DNA of 5,372 bases from Ilumatobacter sp. (GCA_029263275.1 JAJCXU010000317.1:1-5372); one strand, 5' to 3'; shown: positions 1 to 5,372, numbered from the stretch's first letter. Program-made: numbers and translations. The notes: a model not told the origin generated them from the sequence alone.

Positions 1-1
1 C

Positions 2-181
2 CTCCTGCCCGACCTGGCTCCGGCGCCCAACGTGAGCGCCCGTTTCTTGCTCAGCCACGACACTCGCGAGCTCGGCATGCGCCAGGTCGCCGAGATCCGC
101 CAGATGCTCGCCGAACGCAAGGCCGCCCGCGAGTCCGGCAACGTCATGACGATGCCGGCCCGCACCGACCGCGCCGCCTGA
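2..181 (+). CDS. C-terminal end of an unrecognised protein (5' end outside window)
   Basis: A reading frame open from the left edge ends at TGA 179-181 and gives 59 residues starting LLPDLAPAPNVSARF. The segment is Arg/Ala/Glu rich, and its middle (about residues 18-45, with QVAEIRQMLAERKAARE) looks like a long amphipathic helix. The tail after it (NVMTMPARTDRAA) looks flexible. The third-position G/C bias is strong and matches the other genes, so the frame is very probably real. I do not recognise the family: the visible part has no catalytic motif, no membrane segment and no cofactor site. The stop lies 8 bp before the TTGACA box of the antitoxin promoter, so this gene and the toxin-antitoxin pair are close but appear to be separately initiated. 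Confidence 0.7.
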   Translation, partial: LLPDLAPAPNVSARFLLSHDTRELGMRQVAEIRQMLAERKAARESGNVMTMPARTDRAA

Positions 182-189
182 TCCGTCCA

Positions 190-224
190 TTGACATGACG
201 CCCGAGCGCTTGCAAACTGCAAGC
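190..224 (+). promoter_or_regulatory. vapBC promoter with overlapping palindromic operator
   Basis: A perfect -35 box TTGACA lies at 190-195. After a 17-bp spacer comes a weak -10 hexamer, CAAACT, at 213-218. Six bases later is the ATG at 225, so transcription would start at or next to the start codon. No Shine-Dalgarno sequence precedes 225, which fits a leaderless message. A perfect 7-bp inverted repeat with a 3-base centre, GCTTGCA-AAC-TGCAAGC, covers 208-224. It overlaps the -10 and ends exactly at the ATG. VapB-type ribbon-helix-helix antitoxins commonly repress their own operons by binding such palindromes, so this is the likely autoregulatory operator. The promoter and operator roles are inferred; the boxes and palindrome are seen directly. 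Confidence 0.6.
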
Positions 225-455
225 ATGCCCAACGTTCTCATTCGCGACTTGCCGCCCGAGGCCCACGCCGTCCTCAGCCGGCGGGCGCAGGAGTCAGGCA
301 TGTCCCTGCAGAAGTTCCTCGTCCGCGAGCTCACACGACAGGCGCTGACACCCACCATGGCCGAGTTCTTCGACAACTACGACATGTCAAGTTTCGGATC
401 CGTTGAAGTTGATGCGGTCGTCGATGGCATTCGAGCCGACCGAGAGGGCCGATGA
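225..455 (+). CDS. vapB: VapB/FitA-like ribbon-helix-helix antitoxin
   Basis: This 76-residue protein begins MPNVLIRDLPPEAHAVL. The short beta strand NVLIRDL (residues 3-9), followed by a helix (about 11-23), a turn at SGM and a second helix (SLQKFLVRELTRQAL), is the ribbon-helix-helix DNA-binding fold of the VapB/FitA class. The acidic C-terminal part (about 45-76, with EFFDNYDMSS and VEVDAVVDGIRADREGR) would wrap and block the toxin. The ATG at 225 is preferred over the in-frame ATG at 195. The 195 codon overlaps the TTGACA box, and the extra ten residues would be encoded by the promoter and operator. The stop overlaps the toxin start by 4 bp (ATGA), indicating translational coupling. Expected role: neutralise the downstream PIN RNase and repress the operon. 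Codons around 380-430 are more A/T rich than the surroundings. Confidence 0.88.
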   Translation: MPNVLIRDLPPEAHAVLSRRAQESGMSLQKFLVRELTRQALTPTMAEFFDNYDMSSFGSVEVDAVVDGIRADREGR

Positions 456-844
456 TGGTGCTCGACGCCTCCGCGCTGGTGATCAGCCTGACCGACGCCA
501 CCGCTCGGGGCGATTCTGTCCGACGGCGCTTGGCAAGCACCGCATCGGTGCATACACCTGACGTGGTCAATTGTGAGACCCTCTCGTCACTTCGACGTCT
601 GCGTCGCTCTGGAATGGTCTCGGCGGCGGGCTATCGCCGCGCAGTCTCCGGATTGACGACGATTGCTGTCGGCCGAGTTGCCAGCGCGCCATTCATCGCG
701 CGAATCGCAGAACTCGGTGAGAACGTCACCGCATACGACGCTGCCTACGTTGCGCTCGCCGAGTCGCTCGGGTGTCCAGTGCTCACCGCCGACCGGCGGC
801 TGGCAAACGCCCCCGGCCCATTGTGTGATTTCGAGTTGGTCTGA
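452..844 (+). CDS. vapC: VapC-like PIN-domain ribonuclease toxin
   Basis: This 130-residue protein is one PIN domain, the usual length for VapC. The four acidic residues expected at the Mg2+-dependent active site are present: Asp5 in VLDASAL, Glu42 in VNCETLSSLRR, Asp96 in TAYDAAYVALAE, and Asp114 in VLTADRRLA. VapC toxins are endoribonucleases that usually cut tRNA or rRNA and arrest translation until held by their antitoxin; the RNA target cannot be read here. The start is ATG 452 or the adjacent ATG 455. The purine run GAGAGGG at 442-448 is spaced better for 455, which would give MVLDASALV. The gene overlaps the antitoxin stop, and it converges on the oxidoreductase gene with a 12-bp gap. 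The domain looks intact, with no lost catalytic residue. Confidence 0.92.
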   Translation: MMVLDASALVISLTDATARGDSVRRRLASTASVHTPDVVNCETLSSLRRLRRSGMVSAAGYRRAVSGLTTIAVGRVASAPFIARIAELGENVTAYDAAYVALAESLGCPVLTADRRLANAPGPLCDFELV

Positions 845-856
845 CCGCAGTCGACC
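838..856. terminator. possible small hairpin between convergent genes
   Basis: GGTC (838-841) pairs with GACC (853-856), and GAC (843-845) pairs with GTC (850-852). The loop is CGCA and T842 is bulged, giving a 7-bp stem. It spans the vapC stop codon and touches the stop of the convergent oxidoreductase gene, so it could serve as a bidirectional terminator. There is no T-tract on either side and the stem is short, so a chance occurrence is quite possible. Confidence 0.25.
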
Positions 857-1840
857 TCAGCCCGCGTTCGGGGCGAGGTCCTGGACGGCTTGCCAGTAGT
901 CGAGGTCCGGGTCAAGCGGCAGGATGGCGAGCGAGCTCGTGGTCACGCCGTTGTCGAAGTACTGCTTGATCTGGGCGCGACATGCCTCCGGCGAGCCGTG
1001 CACGATCAGGTCATCGACCACCTCGTCGGGGATCTCGGAGAGCGCCGCCTTGCGGTCGCCCGCCTTCCATGCGTCCCACATCCCCTGCAGCGCATCGCCG
1101 CGGCCCATCCACTGATGGAACGCTGCATAGACCGGCACGTTGAGGTAGGCCGCAATCGCGCGGCGAGCTGATGCCCGAACGACTTCGGTGTTCTCGCTCG
1201 GGCAGCAGAAGATTCTGGCCACGATCTCGCGATCGTCACCGCCGGCAGCCTCAGTGACCACCGGGACCACCTTGGCGACGTCGGTCGCCGAGAGCCAGTT
1301 GATGATGGCGCCGTCGCTCTCGCGTCCAGCCAGCTTCAACATCCCCTCACGGAGCGCGGCGACGAGGATCTTCGGCTTCTGTTCCGGCCTGATGCTCATC
1401 CGGAACCCATTGATCTCGAAGGTGTCGTAGCTCTGCTTGACCTTCTCGCCGCTCAGTGCGTCGTTGAGGAACCGCACGACGTCGCGCACCTTCTTGTACG
1501 GCTCCTCGAACGGGACGCCGTTCCAGCGCTCGACGATCACGTTGCTCGACGATCCGATGCCGATTGCGAAGCGCCCCGGGGCCGCGTCGGCCAGCGACGC
1601 GACGCTCTGCGCGAAGCACGCCGGTGACCGCGTGTACGCCGGAACGATCGCCGTTCCGAGTCTCAGGCGCGGCTCCCACGCAGCAGCCATCGCCAGCGGT
1701 GTGAATGCGTCGGCACCGTCGGACTCCGCTGACCAGATGTCGGTGTATCCCATGTCGGCGAGTTCGCTCAGCTTCTGGGCGTGCGTGTGCAGCGGCCCGG
1801 GAAGTGGGACGGTCATGCCAGGTCGTTGTGGAAGCGCCAT
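857..1840 (-). CDS. LLM-class (luciferase-like) F420-dependent oxidoreductase
   Basis: The 327-residue protein is a typical single TIM-barrel, bacterial-luciferase-like monooxygenase of near-standard length. Recognisable parts, from the N-terminus, are: an early strand with GMTVPLPGP (8-16); the helix KLSELADMGYTDIWSAES (23-40), which carries the family's common 'A..GYD.iW..E' pattern; LRLGTAIVPAYTRSP (59-73), the usual 'lGTai.p...R.P' segment; and GRFAIGIGSSSN with ERWNG (89-108), the LLM signature region. The late segment VHGSPEACRAQIKQYFDNGV is the usual 'G.pe....l..y...G' near the C-terminus. In actinobacteria such proteins mostly use F420, sometimes FMN; the choice and the substrate cannot be fixed here. 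The start at 1840 is supported by AAGG seven bases upstream, within a TAAGGT box; the next Met (1816) has no ribosome site. It lies 54 bp after the thioesterase on the same strand, so the two may be co-transcribed. Confidence 0.9.
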   Translation of the reverse strand: MALPQRPGMTVPLPGPLHTHAQKLSELADMGYTDIWSAESDGADAFTPLAMAAAWEPRLRLGTAIVPAYTRSPACFAQSVASLADAAPGRFAIGIGSSSNVIVERWNGVPFEEPYKKVRDVVRFLNDALSGEKVKQSYDTFEINGFRMSIRPEQKPKILVAALREGMLKLAGRESDGAIINWLSATDVAKVVPVVTEAAGGDDREIVARIFCCPSENTEVVRASARRAIAAYLNVPVYAAFHQWMGRGDALQGMWDAWKAGDRKAALSEIPDEVVDDLIVHGSPEACRAQIKQYFDNGVTTSSLAILPLDPDLDYWQAVQDLAPNAG

Positions 1841-1852
1841 CCGCCGACCTTA
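1841..1852 (-). promoter_or_regulatory. TAAGGT box six bases before the LLM oxidoreductase start
   Basis: On the minus strand TAAGGT (1847-1852) is followed by CGGCGG and then ATG. The same box and spacing precede the amidase. It can be read as a -10 element of the TANNNT type for a leaderless start, or as a ribosome binding site through AAGG at seven bases. No -35-like hexamer is visible 17-18 bp upstream. Because the gene closely follows the thioesterase, the ribosome-site reading is at least as likely here. Confidence 0.35.
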
Positions 1853-1894
1853 CGCAGTGCGCCCTGCTGGCGGCGAAGGCGCGATCGCCGCTTC

Positions 1895-2710
1895 TCAGGT
1901 CTTCGAGAGGCGGACGATGACGCTCTGACTCGCCGTTGCGAGCAATGTGCCGTCCTCGGCAAACATGTGCACCAGACCGTGCCCGAAACCGCGTTCGACT
2001 GCGTGGACTCGAATGTCCATCAACACCCATTCGGTTGGCACCATCCGGCAGACCCGCAGCGTGTTGTCGAGGCTGTTCCCGCCGCCTCGAACACCGAGTG
2101 CCTGACCGACACCGCTCGGAACGAAGTCACCCAACACGGCAAGTGTGGTGGCGTCCATTCCCGTGATGACATCGGGGATGCGCGCCCACAACAGGTACTG
2201 CCCGTCGCTCTGCTCGCCGAGCTCCTGCAGCGCCAGGTCCTCGTAGGCCCGGCCTTTGACCATGCGCTGATCGAGCCGCTCATTGATCGTGCCCGACCAA
2301 TCGGAATGGTGCGCGCGTGGCGGATAGCTCAGCGGGTCGCCGACGCCATCGGGCATCTGCTCCCACTGGCCAGCGTGCTCCATCGGACGATCGCCGAGTG
2401 CGGCGTTGACGGTCAAGATCTCGCGGTCGGCAACGTGACAGACGGCGCGAGCCTGTGTGATCTGGTGCCCTTCCACCGCGATCGTCACGTCGACATCGAC
2501 GACTTCTCCAGGCTTCGCATAGGACAGGTATTGCGCCGTCGCCCACACGCACTCACGGCCCGATGTTCCCTCGAGCGCCGAAATCGCTGCGCCCAGGCCT
2601 GAACCACCGAACATGAATCCGCCGGTTGTCGAGATCCCGGACGTGACGGGCAGCTTCCATCGAAACCGATTGTGCGTCGCTTCGAGCCCGATGAAGTTGC
2701 GTGAGTCCAT
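1895..2710 (-). CDS. acyl-CoA thioesterase, TesB-like double hotdog
   Basis: The 271-residue protein has two tandem hotdog halves. The first contains GGFMFGGSGLGAAISALEG (30-48) with the central helix, then CVWATAQYLSYAKPGEVVDVDV. The second begins near residue 170 and contains GDFVPSG, NSLDNTLRV and ATASQSVIVRL. By hand alignment with E. coli TesB, the Asp/Thr/Gln active site maps to Asp195 (GDFVP), Ser213 (NSLDN, Ser for Thr) and Gln262 (ASQ). Expected reaction: hydrolysis of an acyl-CoA to free acid and CoA in the cytoplasm; chain length is unknown. The start is uncertain. The frame is open to a GTG at 2758, which would add 16 residues, but the ATG at 2710 sits just before the conserved FIGLEATHNRFRW segment and has TACGCT at 2720-2725 nine bases upstream. 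I prefer 2710. It is probably the first gene of a pair with the LLM oxidoreductase. Confidence 0.86.
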   Translation of the reverse strand: MDSRNFIGLEATHNRFRWKLPVTSGISTTGGFMFGGSGLGAAISALEGTSGRECVWATAQYLSYAKPGEVVDVDVTIAVEGHQITQARAVCHVADREILTVNAALGDRPMEHAGQWEQMPDGVGDPLSYPPRAHHSDWSGTINERLDQRMVKGRAYEDLALQELGEQSDGQYLLWARIPDVITGMDATTLAVLGDFVPSGVGQALGVRGGGNSLDNTLRVCRMVPTEWVLMDIRVHAVERGFGHGLVHMFAEDGTLLATASQSVIVRLSKT

Positions 2711-2815
2711 GCGCCCGCGAGCGTAGATGGTCCGGATCTCCCCATGATCCGCTTCCACGGCGCGAGCTCACCGCACGCGTCCTTACGGTCCCGGCAGTCG
2801 CTCTAAGGTCAGACG
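2711..2815. promoter_or_regulatory. divergent promoter region, thioesterase / amidase
   Basis: This 105-bp stretch separates divergent starts; it shrinks to 57 bp if the thioesterase uses the GTG at 2758. On the plus strand TAAGGT (2804-2809) lies six bases before the amidase ATG at 2816, either a leaderless -10 or a weak AAGG ribosome site. On the minus strand TACGCT (2720-2725) is a possible -10 for the thioesterase. I see no convincing -35 box for either direction and no clear operator palindrome beyond the trivial ACGCGT at 2775-2780. Confidence 0.4.
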
Positions 2816-4237
2816 ATGGGCAACCCCACCAATGACCCGACGCCGGCGACCTGGCAAGGCGATGCTGTCGGCCTCGTCGATGCGTTTCGATCTGGCGAGC
2901 GATCACCTGTCGAAGAACTGGAAGCAACACACGCCGCGATCGACGCCAGTGATCTGAACGCGGTCTGCTTCACCGACCGTGATGCTGCGATGACCGCGGC
3001 GAGAAACGCTGACGTGTCACTGCCGTTCGGTGGAGTCCCTGTCGGCATCAAGGAACTCACCCGGGTTGAAGGCTGGCCCGACACCGATGCATCGGTTCCG
3101 CTGAAGGATCGAATCGCTGGACACACCGCGACCATGGTGCAACGCATCGTCGAGCGCGGCGGCGCTGTGCTCGCGGGGCAAACGACCGCAAGCGAATTCG
3201 GCGGCGTCAACCTCACGCGAACCGTCCTGCACGGCGCCACACACAACCCGTGGCAGCACGGCAGAACCCCGGGCGGTTCGTCCGGAGGCTCGGCGTCTGC
3301 GGTGGCCGGTGGCATCTTCCCGATCGCCACGGGCGGCGACGGCGGCGGGTCGATCCGAATCCCCGCAGGGTTCACCGGACTCGTCGGTCTCAAGGGAACG
3401 TTCGGGCGCATCCCGCTCGGGCCCAACACCGAATACGGCAATCTCACTGTGTCGACGGGCTGTATGGCACGGTCGGTTCGCGACACCGCTCGATGGTTCG
3501 ATGTCTCGAACGGTCACGACCCCACTGACCCGCTCAGCCTGCCCCGCGTGGACGGCTGGGAACGCGAACTCGGGTCCCACCTCGAAGACCTGCGCGGCGC
3601 ACGTGTCGCCGTCGTCAGCGACTGGGGTGGAGCGGTGACATCACCCATCATGTGGGAACTCCTCGACGAAGCAGCAATCAATCTGATCGCCGATTGCGAC
3701 ATGACCAGAGTCGATGACGTCGACACGAAGGTGCCGGCCATGGGCGGAGCCTGGTCGATCTCCGGGATGATCAGCGTTCGGTCCGAGTTGGGCGACCTCT
3801 ACCCCAACTGCGCCGATGATCTCACCCCTGAAATGAAGTTCGGCCTGGCTTCCACCGAGGGCAAGTACACCGAAGAGGGACGAGCCCGCATCGAGCGTCG
3901 ACGCAGCGAAGTCAACGAGGCAATGGCGCGCATCTTCGATCCCGCCAGCGGCGTCGACTTCGTGATCACCGCCGCGAACCCGGACGTCGCCTTCGACGCA
4001 GAGGGTCCCCTGCCGTCGGTCTTCGGTGGAGTCGAGGGCGGCATGGGCAACAACGGCCGCCTCACGTTCCCGTGCAATCTGCACGGCAACCCGGCGATCT
4101 CGGTGCCGGCCGGCAGCGTCGACGGACTGCCAATCGGACTGCAGATCATCGGACGCCACTTCAGCGAGCCGCTCCTCCTCGACCTCGCGCTGACGATGGA
4201 ACGCAATCGCCCCTGGCCCCTCGTCGCCCCCAAATAG
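2816..4237 (+). CDS. amidase-signature family hydrolase
   Basis: The 473-residue protein has the length and all core motifs of the amidase signature family. The Ser-cisSer-Lys triad is complete: Lys79 in VPVGIKEL, Ser155 in PGGSSGGSA, and the nucleophile Ser179 in GDGGGSIRIPAG. The Ser155-Ser179 spacing of 24 matches that known for FAAH and malonamidase E2. The C-terminal signature NPAISVPAG...GLPIGLQIIG (about 425-448) and a final helix with MERNRPW are also typical. The enzyme should hydrolyse a carboxamide to acid and ammonia in the cytoplasm; there is no signal peptide or membrane anchor. Such genes are often labelled GatA, but no gatB or gatC is beside it, so a catabolic amidase is more likely. 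The substrate cannot be told. The start at 2816 is the first in-frame Met, with TAAGGT six bases upstream. A large inverted repeat begins within its stop codon. Confidence 0.93.
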   Translation: MGNPTNDPTPATWQGDAVGLVDAFRSGERSPVEELEATHAAIDASDLNAVCFTDRDAAMTAARNADVSLPFGGVPVGIKELTRVEGWPDTDASVPLKDRIAGHTATMVQRIVERGGAVLAGQTTASEFGGVNLTRTVLHGATHNPWQHGRTPGGSSGGSASAVAGGIFPIATGGDGGGSIRIPAGFTGLVGLKGTFGRIPLGPNTEYGNLTVSTGCMARSVRDTARWFDVSNGHDPTDPLSLPRVDGWERELGSHLEDLRGARVAVVSDWGGAVTSPIMWELLDEAAINLIADCDMTRVDDVDTKVPAMGGAWSISGMISVRSELGDLYPNCADDLTPEMKFGLASTEGKYTEEGRARIERRRSEVNEAMARIFDPASGVDFVITAANPDVAFDAEGPLPSVFGGVEGGMGNNGRLTFPCNLHGNPAISVPAGSVDGLPIGLQIIGRHFSEPLLLDLALTMERNRPWPLVAPK

Positions 4238-4312
4238 TTACGCATGGGGTCAGGCCCCTTTCGCAACTATCTGAGACAGAGTTACGAAAGGGGCCTGACC
4301 CCATGCGTAACT
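4236..4312. repeat. nested inverted repeat, REP/BIME-like
   Basis: Two 32-base arms (4236-4267 and 4281-4312) are reverse complements with one mismatch (C4264 opposite A4284). The spacer can extend the stem: TCTG (4270-4273) pairs with CAGA (4277-4280) around an AGA loop. Each arm is itself an imperfect palindrome. In the left arm GTTACG (4237-4242) pairs with CGCAAC (4262-4267) and GGGG (4246-4249) with CCCC (4255-4258). In the right arm GTTACG (4281-4286) pairs with CGTAAC (4306-4311) and GGGG (4290-4293) with CCCC (4299-4302). Two inverted copies of a 31-base palindrome is the plan of a bacterial interspersed mosaic element. No T-tract follows, so it is not a canonical intrinsic terminator, though such a stem may still stop or stabilise amidase transcripts. 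No target-site duplication is evident. Confidence 0.85.
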
Positions 4313-4343
4313 CTGCGAGTTCAGCTCGTTGTGACCCACGACA

Positions 4344-4355
4344 TACAGTCGGCGC
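4344..4355 (+). promoter_or_regulatory. -10 element for a leaderless acyl-CoA ligase start
   Basis: TACAGT (4344-4349) is followed by CGGCGC and then ATG at 4356. There is no Shine-Dalgarno-like purine run before this ATG, so the hexamer is best read as a -10 box that places the transcription start on the start codon. A weak -35 candidate, TTCAGC, lies at 4320-4325 with an 18-bp spacer, eight bases after the nested repeat. This implies the ligase is transcribed independently of the amidase. Confidence 0.5.
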
Positions 4356-5372
4356 ATGAAGGTTGCACTGACGGTCAATGACTTCCTGAGCCGCGCCGAG
4401 CGCGTCTACCCCGATCGCATCGCGGTCGTCGACGAGCCAGATCAGCCGGCCGAATCGTGGGGCTCGATCACGTATCGCGAGATGGCCGAACGAGCGCGGG
4501 CGATGGCCGCCGGGCTCGACGCGATGGGAATCAAACAAGGCGAACGCGTCGCCATGGTCAGCCACAACTCGGCCCGCCTCCTGACCGCGCTTTTCGGAGT
4601 GTCAGGGTCCGGCCGCGTGCTCGTGCCGGTCAACTTCCGGCTCGTGGCGGCCGAGATCACCTACATCGTCGAACACTCCGGAGCCCGAGTGCTCCTCATC
4701 GACCCCGAACTCGAAGAGGCATTGGCCGAGGTCGAATGCGAGCACAAGATGGTCATCGGCGCCGAGAGCGATGCGATCCTGATGAAGTTTGGTGTCGAAC
4801 CCGAGCCGTGGGAGCCCGACGAAGACGCAACTGCAACCATCAACTACACGTCCGGCACGACCGCTCGCCCGAAGGGTGTTCAGCTAACGCACCGGAACGT
4901 GTGGATCAACGCGTCGACGTTCGGCTGGCACATGCAAGTGTCAGATCGCGACGTCTATCTGCACACCCTTCCTCAGTTCCACTGCAACGGCTGGGGCATG
5001 CTCTACGCCGTCAGCGGGATGGGCGGCCAGCACATCATCATCCGCAAGATCGACGGCCATGAGATCCTCCGCCGCATCGAAGAACATGGCGTCACGTTGA
5101 TCTGCTGCGCGCCTGCCGTGCTCAGCGCTGCCATCGACGCCGCCGCTGAACTCGCCGCCGACGGCAAGTCGATTCCCGGCAGCGGCCGCGTTCGCATCGT
5201 GGTGGCGGGCGCTCCCCCGCCGACCACCACCATCGAGCGAACCGAGACCGAACTCGGGTGGGAATTCGTCCAGATCTACGGCCTCACCGAGACCGCACCG
5301 CTGATCACGATCAACCGCAACCGCGCCGAGTACGACGACCTGTCGCCGACCGAGCGTGCGGTCAAGTTGAGC
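4356..5372 (+). CDS. AMP-dependent acyl-CoA ligase, N-terminal 339 residues (3' end outside window)
   Basis: The frame from ATG 4356 stays open to the last base. The N-terminus (NDFLSRAERVYPDRIAVVD; TYREMAERARAMAAGL; GERVAMVSHNS) is typical of the acyl-CoA synthetase / ANL superfamily. The phosphate-binding loop YTSGTTARPKGVQLTH is at 164-179, LPQFHCNGWG at 205-214, a GAPPP turn at 285-289, and the adenine/Mg motif QIYGLTETAP at 306-315. The FHCNGW form resembles medium-chain or aromatic acyl-CoA ligases (AlkK- or AAE-type FadD relatives) more than acetyl-CoA synthetase. Reaction: carboxylic acid + ATP + CoA to acyl-CoA + AMP + PPi. The C-terminal domain with the adenylation Lys lies beyond the window, so completeness cannot be judged. 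It sits 118 bp after the amidase and could activate the acid that enzyme releases; this is inference only. Confidence 0.93.
   Translation, partial: MKVALTVNDFLSRAERVYPDRIAVVDEPDQPAESWGSITYREMAERARAMAAGLDAMGIKQGERVAMVSHNSARLLTALFGVSGSGRVLVPVNFRLVAAEITYIVEHSGARVLLIDPELEEALAEVECEHKMVIGAESDAILMKFGVEPEPWEPDEDATATINYTSGTTARPKGVQLTHRNVWINASTFGWHMQVSDRDVYLHTLPQFHCNGWGMLYAVSGMGGQHIIIRKIDGHEILRRIEEHGVTLICCAPAVLSAAIDAAAELAADGKSIPGSGRVRIVVAGAPPPTTTIERTETELGWEFVQIYGLTETAPLITINRNRAEYDDLSPTERAVKLS

Noticed and set aside
195..224. Upstream in-frame ATG as the antitoxin start (86 residues)
   Set aside because: It overlaps the TTGACA box, and its ten extra codons coincide with the -10 and the palindromic operator. 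The family's N-terminal beta strand begins right after the ATG at 225.
1347..2030. 227-codon minus-strand open frame overlapping the LLM gene
   Set aside because: It is an out-of-frame, Arg-rich translation of the same strand that covers the motif-bearing LLM frame and runs into the thioesterase 3' end.
1781..2602. 273-codon plus-strand open frame opposite the thioesterase and LLM genes
   Set aside because: It crosses two well-supported genes on the other strand and has no recognisable motif. Its Arg/His-rich composition is typical of antisense frames in G+C-rich DNA.
2809..3486. 225-codon minus-strand open frame opposite the amidase
   Set aside because: It lies against the catalytic core of a complete amidase; its Pro/Ser/Arg-rich translation has no domain features.
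2816..4237. Amidase as GatA of the tRNA-dependent amidotransferase
   Set aside because: The triad is shared by the whole family, and no gatB or gatC lies next to it. A generic amidase call is all the sequence supports.
3641..4266. Two overlapping minus-strand frames (172 and 155 codons) near the amidase 3' end
   Set aside because: Both are antisense to conserved amidase C-terminal sequence and show no family resemblance.
4236..4312. Inverted repeat as a CRISPR remnant, tRNA or canonical intrinsic terminator
   Set aside because: There are only two copies, in inverted orientation with a 13-base centre, so it is not a CRISPR. No anticodon or T-loop pattern is present. No T-tract follows the stem.
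4457..5062. 201-codon plus-strand open frame inside the acyl-CoA ligase
   Set aside because: It is an alternative frame of the ligase gene, very Arg rich and without motifs; the frame from 4356 carries all the expected AMP-binding motifs.

Overview
The window is compact, high-G+C bacterial DNA (G+C clearly above 60% by eye), coding almost end to end. An F420-type luciferase-like oxidoreductase, an actinobacterial-style double-hotdog thioesterase, a VapBC pair and a repeated leaderless-start signature (TANNNT, six bases, ATG) all point to Actinomycetota. An acidimicrobial (Ilumatobacter-like) lineage is my guess; no rRNA or marker gene confirms it.

Layout: (1) 2-181, the 3' end of an unrecognised plus-strand gene. 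(2) 190-844, a plus-strand toxin-antitoxin operon: promoter and palindromic operator, a ribbon-helix-helix VapB-like antitoxin (225-455) and a PIN-domain VapC-like toxin (452-844) joined by an ATGA overlap. (3) 857-2710, a minus-strand pair: a double-hotdog acyl-CoA thioesterase is upstream in transcription and an LLM-class oxidoreductase downstream, converging on vapC with a 12-bp gap. (4) 2711-2815, a divergent promoter region. (5) 2816-4237, a plus-strand amidase-signature hydrolase. (6) 4236-4312, a large nested inverted repeat that begins inside the amidase stop codon. (7) 4356-5372, the first 339 codons of an acyl-CoA ligase (AMP-binding family), which runs off the window.

The four enzymes could fit together in carboxylic-acid or amide catabolism: the amidase releases an acid, the ligase makes its CoA ester, the thioesterase removes CoA, and the LLM enzyme does an F420- or flavin-dependent redox step. 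This is inference from gene order; no substrate can be read from the sequence. The toxin-antitoxin operon looks like an independent module.

I found no clear new multi-gene system. The points most worth checking are the nested palindromic repeat at 4236-4312, the recurring TANNNT-N6-ATG start architecture, and the vapB operator that overlaps its -10 element and ends right at the start codon. No tRNA, rRNA, CRISPR array, insertion sequence or riboswitch was recognised.
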